Origin: Fimbriiglobus sp.
Lineage (GTDB): Bacteria; Planctomycetota; Planctomycetia; Gemmatales; Gemmataceae
DNA length: 32,637 nt
Assembly (NCBI GenBank): GCA_025352235.1
Contig: JANXTU010000508.1
Coordinates: 1 to 32,637 of the forward strand
Direction of reading: 5' to 3'
In this document: positions 24,824 to 32,507 of the stretch, piece by piece
Numbering within the stretch: position 1 is the first letter of the stretch
Layout: every line of letters starts with the position of its first letter
Notes under the pieces: model-generated
Seen by the model: the letters and a program-made list of their open reading frames with translations, nothing else
Told to the model about the DNA's origin: nothing
The model's database searches: none
Made by a program: the position numbers and the translations under genes

Positions 24824-25477
24824 ATGGTGAAGTTCGTTCGCGCCGCGACTCTCGCGGCCTTGTTCGTGGGCGGCGTGGCGGCCATCGGTTGCACCGGCCC
24901 CGGGCTGCAGAGCCGCTACAGCAACGTGGTCGATCCATGCCAGCAAGAGCGCTATAAAGCGAGCGCTCGCGACAACGTCATCCAGCCGTTCGACGCGATG
25001 GCCAACAACGCCAACAACCTCGACGTGACGCTGTTCAACACGCATTTCGAGTCCGGCAAAGAGACGCTGAACGCGGCCGGCTTGAAGAAGATCGATTACA
25101 TCGCCCGCCGCCTGCCGGCGCCGGCGGGTAAGGTTTGGATCCAAACTGCGCGGGATCTGCCGTACGACGCGGCCAACCCGCAGAAATTGATCAGCGCCCG
25201 TGCCGACCTCGATGTCAAACGTTGCCAATCGGTGTTGGCTTACCTGAGCGCCCAACCGAGCGGCCAAGCGATGCACTACGAGGTGCAAGCACACGACGCG
25301 GTCGATCCGTCGATGTCGGCCCAAGGCCCGACGAACGCCTACCGTGGCCTCGCCAACCAGTACGGCGCCTCGGCCGGTGGCACCGGCGGAGCCGGCGGCA
25401 CCCAGTCGGGCGCCGGTGGTGGCACGGCCCCGGGCGCCCCGACGGCGCCGAGCGGTGGCAACAATACGCCCCGTTAG
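24824..25477 (+). CDS. Tad-locus lipoprotein of unknown function
   Basis: A 217-residue lipoprotein. The signal is MVKFVRAATLAALFVGG followed by the lipobox AIGC (Cys23). The central part has VTLFNTHFESGKETLNAAGLKKIDYIARRLP and later LISARADLDVKRCQSVLAYLSAQ. This resembles the layout of OmpA-like peptidoglycan-binding domains (start of domain, then an SARAD..R..V..YL helix), but the match is weak and I would not assign binding. The last 45 residues are Gly/Ala/Thr-rich. The ATG at 24824 is preceded by a strong GGAGGAA. It follows tadC by 52 bases and is closed by a terminator. Confidence 0.82.
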   Translation: MVKFVRAATLAALFVGGVAAIGCTGPGLQSRYSNVVDPCQQERYKASARDNVIQPFDAMANNANNLDVTLFNTHFESGKETLNAAGLKKIDYIARRLPAPAGKVWIQTARDLPYDAANPQKLISARADLDVKRCQSVLAYLSAQPSGQAMHYEVQAHDAVDPSMSAQGPTNAYRGLANQYGASAGGTGGAGGTQSGAGGGTAPGAPTAPSGGNNTPR

Positions 25478-25502
25478 CACGATGGCGAAGTCGGAGACTT
25501 CG

Positions 25503-25537
25503 GCGGAGTGCACGGGCACTCCGCTTTTTTCGTTTTT
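25503..25537 (+). terminator. intrinsic terminator after the lipoprotein gene
   Basis: GCGGAGTGC (25503-25511) pairs with GCACTCCGC (25516-25524) over an ACGG loop, followed by six T and then CGTTTTTC. This is a textbook intrinsic terminator and marks the likely end of the cpaB-tadC-lipoprotein transcript. Confidence 0.9.
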
Positions 25538-25560
25538 CAACCCACACTTAGGGATTCACC

Positions 25561-25767
25561 GTGACTCGCACATTCGCCGCCGCCTTGATTTGCCTCCTGC
25601 TGCTCGCCGGAAGCGCGGAGGCTTCGCCCTTCGCCCAAAGCTACGCCGACGGATTCATCGACCATTGGACCGCGGCCTTCTCTAAACGGAATACCATCGT
25701 CGTCGGCGTCCTCATCGTCGGGGCCGTGGGGATTTTCATCATCACCCGCGGCAAGCGGATGAAGTGA
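25561..25767 (+). CDS. very small membrane protein with signal peptide
   Basis: A 68-residue protein starting at a GTG (25561) with AGGG upstream. The N-terminus MTRTFAAALICLLLLAGSAEA looks like a cleavable signal peptide. A short exposed segment SPFAQSYADGFIDHWTAAFSKRN follows, then one membrane helix NTIVVGVLIVGAVGIFIITRG and a basic end KRMK. This would leave about 23 residues outside the cytoplasm and a C-in tail. It lies between a terminator and the AAA+ ATPase gene. No family is recognised; a role in the pilus machine is only suggested by position. Confidence 0.72.
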   Translation: MTRTFAAALICLLLLAGSAEASPFAQSYADGFIDHWTAAFSKRNTIVVGVLIVGAVGIFIITRGKRMK

Positions 25768-25849
25768 ATCGGAGGGTTGAAAAGAGCCCGGCACGACCGC
25801 CACTCGTGACCTAAGCTTGGCCATCGCTTCCCCGCGCGTGGGTTCCCTC

Positions 25850-27196
25850 ATGGCCGTGCTGTCCCGCCCCGTCGTCGAATGGGATACCAATCCCGCCCCC
25901 GAGGCGCCGATCTCCCCGGAGTCGATCAAAGAATCGGGTCTGACGCTGGCGTTCCTCGGCGACATGCTCGTCCGTACCATCTACGCCCGCGGCCCGCAGG
26001 TCGGCCGGGACCTCGCGCAGTTCCTCTGCTTGCCGTTCAAAATCATCCGCGAGCCGCTGAAGTATTTGAAGGAAGAAAAGCACATCCAAGTCGACGGCGG
26101 CGATCTCGTCGGGGAAGTCAGCTACCGCTTCAGCCTCACCGAGCGCGGCCGCGGGCACGCCCAAGACCTGATGAAGCAGTGCGCCTACGTCGGCCCGGCC
26201 CCGGTGCCGCTCGACGATTACGTCGAACAGTGCTACCGCCAAACCGTGACCGGTCTGAGCTGCTACCCCGAAGTGTTGCGGGCCCCGTTCCGGCACCTCG
26301 TCATCAAAGACGACCTCTTCAACGCCATCGGCCCGGCCATCATCAGCGGCCGCTCGGTGTTCATCTACGGCCCGCCCGGCAACGGCAAGACCGCCATCGC
26401 CCGCGCCATTGGCGAGTACATGAATTCCGTCGGCGGGTCGATTTTCATCCCCCACGCGTTCATCGCCGACGGTCACGTCGTCACCGTCTACGACCCGTCG
26501 CTGCATACCATCGACGACACGCCCAGCGAATTCGGGGACGACGGCGACGCGGTGGTGCGGCGGTTGCTCAGCGACGGCTCGTACGATCAGCGCTGGGTGA
26601 AAATCCGCCGGCCTGTGATCGTGGTCGGCGGGGAACTCACCCTGAACATGCTCGATTTGCGCTTCAATACGGAGGCGAACTTTTACCAAGCGCCGATTCA
26701 CTTCAAGGCCAACGGCGGGGTCTTCCTCATCGACGACTTCGGCCGGCAGATCGTCAGCCCCAAGGAACTGCTCAACCGTTGGATTCTGCCGCTCGAAGAT
26801 CGGCACGACTTCCTCACCGTCTCCAACGGGAAGAAGTTCCAAGTCCCTTTCGAGCAGCTCATCATCTTCAGTACGAACTTGGACCCGAAAGAACTGGTCG
26901 ACGACGCGTTCCTCCGGCGGATCCGCCACAAGGTTTGCATCACCGCGCCGACGCGGGAGGTGTACGAGAAAATCTTCGCGTCGGTGTGCAAACGGCTCGA
27001 CATGAACTTCAACGCGGAGTCCGTGGAATACCTGTTCGAGCGCTACTACAATCGCGGCCGGACGGCTCGCGCCAGCGATTGTCGGGATTTATTGGAAACG
27101 GTGCAGTCGATTTGCCGATACAGACGGCAACCCGTGCATTTGACGCGCGACCTGATGATCGAAGCCTCGGCGAGCTTCATCGCGGAATTCAAATAG
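25850..27196 (+). CDS. AAA+ ATPase with winged-helix-like N-terminus, Tad-locus associated
   Basis: A 448-residue protein. Residues about 30-105 look like a winged helix: DMLVRTIYARGPQVGRDLAQFLCLP, LKYLKEEKHIQV and YRFSLTERGRGHA, where the ending resembles the wing of archaeal-type wHTH proteins. The AAA+ module has Walker A GPPGNGKT (about 174-181), Walker B GVFLIDDFGRQ (about 290-300), sensor-1-like IIFSTNLDP, and an arginine-finger-like LRRIRHKV. It is therefore a likely ATP-driven remodeller rather than a pilus motor. The substrate is unknown. The ATG at 25850 is used, but GTG 25838 or TTG 25817 in the same frame are possible. The TPR lipoprotein gene follows after 31 bases. Confidence 0.85.
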   Translation: MAVLSRPVVEWDTNPAPEAPISPESIKESGLTLAFLGDMLVRTIYARGPQVGRDLAQFLCLPFKIIREPLKYLKEEKHIQVDGGDLVGEVSYRFSLTERGRGHAQDLMKQCAYVGPAPVPLDDYVEQCYRQTVTGLSCYPEVLRAPFRHLVIKDDLFNAIGPAIISGRSVFIYGPPGNGKTAIARAIGEYMNSVGGSIFIPHAFIADGHVVTVYDPSLHTIDDTPSEFGDDGDAVVRRLLSDGSYDQRWVKIRRPVIVVGGELTLNMLDLRFNTEANFYQAPIHFKANGGVFLIDDFGRQIVSPKELLNRWILPLEDRHDFLTVSNGKKFQVPFEQLIIFSTNLDPKELVDDAFLRRIRHKVCITAPTREVYEKIFASVCKRLDMNFNAESVEYLFERYYNRGRTARASDCRDLLETVQSICRYRRQPVHLTRDLMIEASASFIAEFK

Positions 27197-27227
27197 ACAA
27201 CACGAACATTTCCGAGAGGGACGACCC

Positions 27228-28076
27228 ATGGACGGGCGCCTGATTCGATTGGTTTTGGCGGCGGGCTTGGCGGTCGGCGCGACGGGGTGCCGCACGAACC
27301 GCGATCTGAAGATGCCCGACGGCACGCTGCCCAAACCGGGCGAGCGCGTCGGCCTGTTCAGCAAGTCGGCCCCCAAATACGGCCCGCCGAAAGAAGAAGT
27401 CGTCGAGCGGGCGCCGCGCGGCAAACCGGGTCAACCGCTGAAAGCCGACACGGAAGCGGCCTTCGCGGACGCCGAAATCGAATCGGCCTTCTCGGAAGGC
27501 AAGCCGGCCACCGAACGGGATCCGCTCGTCGATTCCGCCCGCCAGCGCTATCAAAAAGCCCTCAAACAAGACCCGAAATGTACGGCGGCGCTCGTCGGCT
27601 TGGCCAAGCTTTACACCAAGATCGGCGACCGCGGACGGGCCGTGCAAATTTACGCGGAAGGCCTGCGGCAGAATCCGAAGGACCACGAACTCGCCCACAA
27701 GATGGCGAGCATGCACGCCAAAGCCGAGGAATGGCAGGCCGCCTGCGAAGCGTGCAAAATCGCCATCGCGATCGACCCTGAAAACCGGACGTACCACAAG
27801 ACCCTCGGCTACTGCGCGGCCCGCGCCGGCCAATGGGATGCCGCCTTCGAGACCCTTATGCGGGTGATGCCCGAAGCCGACGCCCGCTACTTCCTCGGCC
27901 GCGTGTTGATCGACGCCGAGCGCGTGGCCGAAGGTCGCCAGCAGTTGGAAATGGCCATTCGTAAAAATCCCCAACACGAAGCCGCGACCGAGTTGATCGC
28001 CGATCTCGACGCGAGGATGACCGTGCCGAGTTTGGTCCCGCAACTCGCCCCGATCCAACAAGCTGGCGTGCGCTAA
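27228..28076 (+). CDS. TPR-repeat lipoprotein (TadD-like)
   Basis: A 282-residue lipoprotein with signal MDGRLIRLVLAAGLAV and lipobox GATGC (Cys21). A disordered, charged region extends to about residue 100. Tetratricopeptide repeats follow: ARQRYQKALKQDPKCTAALVGLAKLY, then AVQIYAEGLRQNPKDHELAHKMASM, then AACEACKIAIAIDPENRTYHKTLGY, then a degenerate one with ADARYFLGRVLIDAERV. TadD, the pilotin-like lipoprotein of Tad systems, has this lipobox-plus-TPR layout, so the role is plausible by position and form. The ATG at 27228 has GAGAGGGACGA before it. It is the last gene of the pilus-associated block; a palindromic repeat follows. Confidence 0.88.
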   Translation: MDGRLIRLVLAAGLAVGATGCRTNRDLKMPDGTLPKPGERVGLFSKSAPKYGPPKEEVVERAPRGKPGQPLKADTEAAFADAEIESAFSEGKPATERDPLVDSARQRYQKALKQDPKCTAALVGLAKLYTKIGDRGRAVQIYAEGLRQNPKDHELAHKMASMHAKAEEWQAACEACKIAIAIDPENRTYHKTLGYCAARAGQWDAAFETLMRVMPEADARYFLGRVLIDAERVAEGRQQLEMAIRKNPQHEAATELIADLDARMTVPSLVPQLAPIQQAGVR

Positions 28077-28091
28077 CCAGTTTCTGAATCT

Positions 28092-28156
28092 TCGTAGCGG
28101 AAGTCTTCAGACGTCCGGCCTGGGAAAGCACGGAAGTCTGGCGACTTCCGCTACGA
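28092..28156. repeat. nested palindromic element between the TPR gene and recD2
   Basis: The outer arms beginning TCGTAGCGGAAGTC and ending GACTTCCGCTACGA are complementary over about 26 bases with three mismatches. Each arm contains a smaller palindrome (GGAAGTC with GACgTCC or GACTTCC). It starts 15 bases after the TPR gene stop, so it also could serve as the transcript 3' end. The layout, nested small palindromes in a large one, repeats that seen inside hpnC and near 2350. Confidence 0.85.
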
Positions 28157-28266
28157 TCAAATCGAGAATGCTCTAACTTCACCACGGGCCGGGTCGCACG
28201 CTCCGCTGCGCCGACTGCGCGTCGCGGCGAATAGCGACATCGCGGCCAACTTCGTAAATTCCCTGC

Positions 28267-30504
28267 ATGGGGGAATCGCTGTCGGGGGTGATCGAGCGGA
28301 TCACCTTCCACAATTTGGACAACGGCTACTGCGTGCTGAAAGTGCAGGCCAAGGGGCACCGCGAACCGGTGGTCGTGGTCGGTCATTTGTCGAGCGCCAT
28401 CGCCGGTGAGTTCATCGAAGCCAAAGGCGAATGGATCACGGACCGGCAGCACGGCCAACAATTCAAAGCGGGCGAACTGCGCACGACCCCGCCGCACACC
28501 ACCGAGGGCATCGCCAAATACTTGGGCAGCGGATTGGTCAAAGGGATCGGCCCGAAGTATGCCCAGAAGATCGTCGATGTCTTCGGCGATAAGACCCTCG
28601 ACGTCATCGATCGATCCCCGGCATTTTTGAAACAGGTCAAGGGGCTGGGCCCGAAGCGGATCGAACTCATCCGCGCGTCGTGGAAACAGAACCAATCCGT
28701 CCACAAAATCATGGCCTTTCTCCAGAGTTTCGGCATCGGCACGGCCCGCGCCGTCCGCATCTACAAGACCTACGGCGAGAACGCCGTCGAGCAGGTGCGG
28801 TCGAACCCGTACCGTCTCAGCACCGACATCTGGGGCGTCGGGTTCCGCACGGCGGATGAGCTGGCGCAGAAGCTCGGCATCCCGCTTGATTCCCCGAGGC
28901 GCGCCGAAGCCGCGGTCCGGTACATCCTCCAAGAAGCGAGCGCGAAAGGGCATGTCGGCGTGCCGCAGGAAGTCGTGCGCGAGCAGACGGCGGCGCTCAC
29001 GGAGATCGCGGGGGACATCATTCAGAAGGCCATCGACGACCTGCGCTTGCAAGACGAGTTGGTGTTGGAGCAAATGAAGCCAGACCTCACCCCCCAACCT
29101 CCTCACCGAAACGGAGAGGAGGAGCCGAATCTGCTCTACCTCAAGCCACTGCACCTCGCCGAATGCGGTGTGGCCCGTGGGATGATCGCCCTTCGCAGCG
29201 GCGTTCACCCGCTGCCAGCGGTCGACGTGCCCAAGGCGCTGGCGTGGGTCGAGCAGAAGATGGGGATCGAATTCGCCGAGGCTCAGCGCGAGGCGGTGCG
29301 GCAGGCGATCACGCAGAAGGTGCTCGTACTCACGGGCGGTCCCGGCACCGGCAAGACGACCATCGTCCGGGCCATTCTGGAAATCTTCCGGGCCAAACAA
29401 CAACGGGTCGCGCTCTGCGCCCCGACCGGCCGGGCCGCCAAACGATTGACCGAATCGACCGGCCAAGAAGCGAAGACGATCCACCGCTTGCTCGAGTTCG
29501 ACGCCGCCCTCGGCACCTTCCGACGCAGCCGCGAGAACCCGCTCGATTTGGATTTGCTCGTCGTCGACGAGACCTCGATGGCCGACCTCACGCTGACGAA
29601 TCAACTGCTGCGGGCCGTGCCCGCCTGGGCCTGCGTTGTTTTCGTCGGCGACCGGGATCAACTGCCGTCGGTCGGCGCGGGCCGGGTGTTGGCCGACTTC
29701 ATCGACTCCGGCACCGTCGCCGTCGTGCGGCTCACCGAGGTCCACCGGCAAGCCGGGGCGAGTTCCATCGTCCGGGCGGCGCACGCCGTGAACCGAGGCG
29801 AGGAGCCGGAATCGGCCGCGCCGGGGCAGGGAGATTTTTTCATCATCGAAGCCGACGAACCGGCCACGGTGCTCGAGCGCATCGTGACGATGGTGAAGGA
29901 ACGCATCCCGGCCAAGTTCAACCTCGATCCGTTCCGCGATGTGCAAGTGCTGTCGCCGATGAACAAGTCCGAACTCGGCGTGTTGAATTTGAACAGCGTG
30001 CTGCAAGCGGCGCTGAACCCCCAGCAAGACCGCAACCAGGAGGTGGCCCGCTTCGGCGTGACGTTCCGCCGCGGCGACAAAGTCATTCAAACGCAGAATA
30101 ATTATCAGCGCGAAGTGTTCAACGGCGACATCGGCCGCATCACCGATGTGGACGCCGTGAATCAATCGCTGAGCGTCGATTACGATGGCCGGGATGTCGA
30201 ATACGACTTCGGCGATCTGGACGAATTGCAATTGGCGTATTGCACGAGCATCCACAAAGCCCAAGGGAGTGAATACCCGGCCGTCATTATCCCGGTGCAT
30301 ACCCAGCATTATGTCATGCTACAACGGAACCTGCTTTACACGGGCATCACCCGCGGCCGCAAGCTCGTGGTGCTGGTGGGCAGTAAGAAAGCCTTGTGGA
30401 TCGCGGTGAACAAAGCCGATCAAGCCCGGCGCTATTCGCTGCTGAGTTGGCGCCTGCGACAAGCCGACGGGCCGCAAGAACCGCACCGCCAAACCGACCA
30501 ATGA
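28267..30504 (+). CDS. recD2: RecD2-type ATP-dependent 5'-3' DNA helicase
   Basis: A 745-residue superfamily 1B helicase of the RecD2 (RecD-like, RecBC-independent) type. The N-terminal OB-like region [20 protein letters not shown] and helix-hairpin-helix segments [24 protein letters not shown] and [10 protein letters not shown] mark RecD2. Helicase motifs are GGPGTGKT (357-364), [17 protein letters not shown] (432-438), [19 protein letters not shown] and the C-terminal [15 protein letters not shown] and [10 protein letters not shown]. About residues 270-286 are an extra, Pro-rich stretch that comes from a small DNA repeat. The last 13 residues are encoded by DNA shared with an IS5-type transposase remnant in another frame, so the original C-terminus is probably lost; the conserved core is intact. 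Confidence 0.95.
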   Translation: MGESLSGVIERITFHNLDNGYCVLKVQAKGHREPVVVVGHLSSAIAGEFIEAKGEWITDRQHGQQFKAGELRTTPPHTTEGIAKYLGSGLVKGIGPKYAQKIVDVFGDKTLDVIDRSPAFLKQVKGLGPKRIELIRASWKQNQSVHKIMAFLQSFGIGTARAVRIYKTYGENAVEQVRSNPYRLSTDIWGVGFRTADELAQKLGIPLDSPRRAEAAVRYILQEASAKGHVGVPQEVVREQTAALTEIAGDIIQKAIDDLRLQDELVLEQMKPDLTPQPPHRNGEEEPNLLYLKPLHLAECGVARGMIALRSGVHPLPAVDVPKALAWVEQKMGIEFAEAQREAVRQAITQKVLVLTGGPGTGKTTIVRAILEIFRAKQQRVALCAPTGRAAKRLTESTGQEAKTIHRLLEFDAALGTFRRSRENPLDLDLLVVDETSMADLTLTNQLLRAVPAWACVVFVGDRDQLPSVGAGRVLADFIDSGTVAVVRLTEVHRQAGASSIVRAAHAVNRGEEPESAAPGQGDFFIIEADEPATVLERIVTMVKERIPAKFNLDPFRDVQVLSPMNKSELGVLNLNSVLQAALNPQQDRNQEVARFGVTFRRGDKVIQTQNNYQREVFNGDIGRITDVDAVNQSLSVDYDGRDVEYDFGDLDELQLAYCTSIHKAQGSEYPAVIIPVHTQHYVMLQRNLLYTGITRGRKLVVLVGSKKALWIAVNKADQARRYSLLSWRLRQADGPQEPHRQTDQ
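29098..29122 (+). repeat. small hairpin repeat inserted in frame in recD2
   Basis: CCTCCTC (29098-29104) pairs with GAGGAGG (29116-29122), with an inner CCG/CGG pair and an AAA loop. Translated, the surroundings read [16 protein letters not shown], a peptide I recall from a short repeat scattered through planctomycete and some cyanobacterial genomes. It lies between DELVLEQ and [12 protein letters not shown], where RecD2 proteins usually have no such segment. Confidence 0.6.
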
Positions 30505-30682
30505 CGGCCGCAAGATGCGCCGCTACCAACGCCGCTGGAAGGTCGAACGCACCTTCGCTTGGCTCCACAGCTACCGCCGCACCGTCACCCGCATCGAACG
30601 GTCCATCTAACGCTTCGACGGATTCGTCTCCCTCGCCTGCGCCTTCATCGCTCTCAATAAGCAGTTGCGAAATAGTCTCTAA
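30461..30682 (+). pseudogene. C-terminal remnant of an IS5-type transposase
   Basis: In the frame from 30461 the sequence encodes [46 protein letters not shown], a TAA stop (30608-30610), and then RFDGFVSLACAFIALNK in the same frame up to a second stop at 30682. [12 protein letters not shown] is the conserved YREK-type signature near the C-terminus of IS5/IS4-group DDE transposases, including the catalytic Glu. The internal stop and the missing N-terminal two thirds make it a pseudogene. Its first about 44 bases are also the 3' end of recD2. Confidence 0.85.
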
Positions 30683-30698
30683 AGCCTATTTCGCAACT
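30664..30698. repeat. two IS5-type terminal repeats back to back
   Basis: AGTTGCGAAATAG (30664-30676) and CTATTTCGCAACT (30686-30698) are perfect reverse complements separated by 9 bases. The left one ends the transposase remnant; the right one points the other way into 30699-30752. They fit the right end of one IS copy next to the left end of another. Confidence 0.75.
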
Positions 30699-30752
30699 AC
30701 CCTTGCGCATTTCTCGGGACTTGGCATGATGGACTTTCCGATCCGGAGGTTA
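30683..30752 (+). mobile_element. probable left end of an IS5-type element, truncated
   Basis: After the inverted terminal repeat comes about 50 bases of leader-like sequence ending in ATCCGGAGG, a good ribosome-binding site, but no transposase start follows. The sequence then changes to IS1380 transposase code at about 30753. This fits an IS5 left end cut off just before its start codon. Inference from the neighbouring repeat and order. Confidence 0.5.
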
Positions 30753-31337
30753 GGCCACGAGCAAACGCGAGCCGCAGGTAACGTACAGCGGCAGGAAGCA
30801 GTGGTGATCGTAGTAGCCGTGGAAGACGTGCTTCTCTTGTTGGCCGTGGATCGGGTCGTCGGTGGCGTCGATGTCGAGGATGAGTTCGGCTGGCGGTGTG
30901 TCGAACGAGGCCAGGAACTGGTCGACCAGCAGCGTCGCGATGCGGAGGAGGTCGGGGCGGGCGATGCGGTTCTCGAGCCGGCAGAGCGTCGGGGCCGAAG
31001 CGAGTTCGGCGGAGCCGTCGACTTCGGGGTGGTCGGTGGCGGCCTGCCAGAGCGGATCTCGCCGCAGGAGGCCGTGGTCGTTGAGATCCTCGTAACCGGC
31101 GGCGAGCCCGAGGACGCGCTGGGCCAGGAGCGTCCGCTGCGGGTGGACGATCCGTTCGGGCGAGCGGGGATCTTGGATGGCCGCGTCGAGGGCCGCGGTG
31201 AGGCCGATCCGGCGGTCGGCCTCCCGCAGGAGCAGCAAGCCGGCATCGGAGGTGATGTGGCCCGCGGTGAACTCGGCGACGAGTTCCCGGCGGCGGACAC
31301 TGGAAAACGAGACGGCCGGTATGGTACGGTGTGTCAT
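30750..31337 (-). pseudogene. IS1380-family transposase, N-terminal fragment
   Basis: The 195-residue product starts MTHRTIPAVSFSSVRRRELV and continues AGHITSDAGLLLLREADRRIGL, TLLAQRVLGLAAGYEDLNDH, APTLCRLENR, and ILDIDATDDPIHGQQEKHVFHGYYDHHCFLPLYV. These are the opening blocks of IS1380 transposases, with DIDATDDP carrying the first catalytic Asp. The full family length is about 430-460 residues, so more than half is missing. The frame ends at a TAA created at the junction with IS5-type sequence. ATG 31337 is the usual start; the frame is open further upstream to 31412 but that part is IS leader. Confidence 0.9.
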
Positions 31338-31445
31338 CGCGGTGGCTGTCGGCGAGGAAGGGAAGTGGTGTGGTAACTCCTTCTCATACCAAACCTTCCG
31401 CCACCGCGCCATTCCACTTCGATCCGAACTGGTGAAATATCCGGG
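30753..31445 (-). mobile_element. truncated IS1380-family insertion sequence
   Basis: The element runs leftwards from about 31445, where CCCGGATATTTCACCAG (read on the minus strand) has the look of an IS1380-type terminal repeat, through a 108-base leader to the transposase gene. It ends abruptly near 30753 against IS5-type sequence, so its 3' half and other terminal repeat are missing. The right-hand boundary is inferred from where the primase coding sequence stops making sense. Confidence 0.7.
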
Positions 31446-31855
31446 TTAGCTCCGGTTCCGCTGGGGGAGACTTCGGCATAGGTGCCACAGACGTCAAGGA
31501 TGTCACGGGCCCACGGAGTGAATTCCCCGGATTGCGGCTCTCGGCAGTTGTCGAGGTCGACCCCGCAGTAGCCGGCGCCGAGCTCAATGCCGATGCCGTC
31601 GAATTGGCCAGTACGGTAGGCGGTTACAACATTGTCGAACGTCGTCCAAGTCGACAGGTCGTTGCTCTTCGCCTTGAAGCCGTTGGCTTGGTACGGCGGC
31701 TTATCCCACTTGCGCTTCTCCGCGCTCCATACCAACCGCCAGAGTACCCACCGTTCCAGAGCACGGATCGAAGCAGGGACGGCGTCGAAGTTTGGCGCAA
31801 GCACCTTCGGTTTTTCGTCGGGCGTGCTGTAAAACAGCTTCTTCGGCGTTATCAT
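31446..31855 (-). pseudogene. PrimPol-like primase-polymerase, N-terminal fragment interrupted by IS1380
   Basis: The frame encodes about 136 native residues. They include VPASIRALERWVLWRLVWS, KWDKPPYQANGFKAKSND, LSTWTTFDNVVTAYRTG and FDGIGIELGAGYCGVDLDNC, with the DxD metal-binding pair. The fragment ends CGTYAEVSPSGTG. This order matches the N-terminal primase-polymerase module of phage and plasmid replication proteins of the NrS-1 type. The conserved His expected just after SPSGTG is lost, because IS1380 sequence follows; the frame then runs through the IS to a stop at 31334. The ATG at 31855 has no clear ribosome-binding site. Such genes sit in integrative elements next to excisionase genes, as here. 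Catalytic activity is very unlikely. Confidence 0.8.
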
Positions 31856-31920
31856 AGGTGTGTGCCATGCTGTGTTGACGCCTTCGCCCCGACTTGTCCT
31901 CGGGGCGTTGGCATTGATGG

Positions 31921-32271
31921 TTAAGCCCCGGCCGCTTCCAACTCGCGCGCGGCGGCCTCGATGGCCCGGCGGCGTTCGGTCGGTGTGGGGAGCGGGATGG
32001 TCGCGGGCTCGGCGGTTTCCGCCGGTTCTTGTTGCGCGGCCAGGAAGCGGAAGATCGCGGCCTTCGAGGTCATCAACTTCCCGGCACCGCGGAAGTGTTC
32101 CAGCTTCACCCGCCGGCCAGTTCGCACCCGTACTCCCGAGATGCACCAGCGGCTGATCGTCGCCGGATGGCACGGGCGGCCGGAGCGGAACGTCCCGAAC
32201 AAACGGGCCGCTTCGGCGCAACCCATGGCACCCTCGGCGATGATGCGTTCGATCAGCGATGTATCGACCAT
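31921..32271 (-). CDS. DUF1580-like planctomycete protein
   Basis: A 116-residue basic protein starting MVDTSLIERIIAEGAMGCAEAARLFG. The block HPATISRWCISGVRVRTGRRVKLEHFR, followed by GGKxxTSxxA-like GAGKLMTSKAAIFRFLAAQQ, matches the DUF1580 pattern I know from planctomycetes: a helix-turn-helix-like unit with a wing-like GVRVRTGRRVKLE. The tail is Glu/Ala-rich and helical (RRRAIEAAARELEAAGA). Function is unknown; it is usually found between an excisionase-like gene and a replication gene in integrated elements, as here. The ATG at 32271 is chosen over a longer frame from 32508 that overlaps the HTH gene. Confidence 0.8.
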   Translation of the reverse strand: MVDTSLIERIIAEGAMGCAEAARLFGTFRSGRPCHPATISRWCISGVRVRTGRRVKLEHFRGAGKLMTSKAAIFRFLAAQQEPAETAEPATIPLPTPTERRRAIEAAARELEAAGA

Positions 32272-32303
32272 GCGAAGTCTCCGGTGAGTTGCGGCCACGG
32301 TCG

Positions 32304-32504
32304 TTAACGGGCGGTCAAGACGGTTTGCACTTTCGCTTTGCTCGCCAACCAAGCTTCGAGTGTCGCCCGGTGGAACAGCACGCGACGGCCAACTTTGATG
32401 CGACCAAGCGGTTCGCCTTCGAGGGCGCGACGTTCCAAGGTTTTCGCCGATAGCCCCGACAAGCGGGCGGCGGCGGGGCCATCGAGTGCTACGGCTTCTA
32501 GGCC
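32304..32504 (-). CDS. excisionase-like helix-turn-helix protein, start uncertain
   Basis: The minus-strand frame gives ALDGPAAARLSGLSAKTLERR, then GEPLGRIKVGRRVLFHRATLEAWLAS, the full HTH_17/MerR-type layout of small excisionases (helix-turn-helix, then VGRRVLF and a final EAWL helix). The frame opens after a TGA at 32505-32507 and has no ATG or GTG before the first conserved helix; the first TTG is at 32460-32462, already inside the motif. It therefore either starts at an unusual codon or has lost its 5' end. It stands 32 bases upstream of the DUF1580-like gene. Confidence 0.65.
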   Translation of the reverse strand, partial: GLEAVALDGPAAARLSGLSAKTLERRALEGEPLGRIKVGRRVLFHRATLEAWLASKAKVQTVLTAR

Positions 32505-32507
32505 TCA

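Noticed and set aside
27856-30309. An 817-codon open frame on the minus strand opposite recD2
   Set aside because: It is a high-GC shadow of the helicase gene with no recognisable domain.
30396-31376. A plus-strand frame of 326 codons across the IS region
   Set aside because: It crosses the IS5 remnant, the repeat junction and the antisense of the IS1380 transposase; no coherent protein results.
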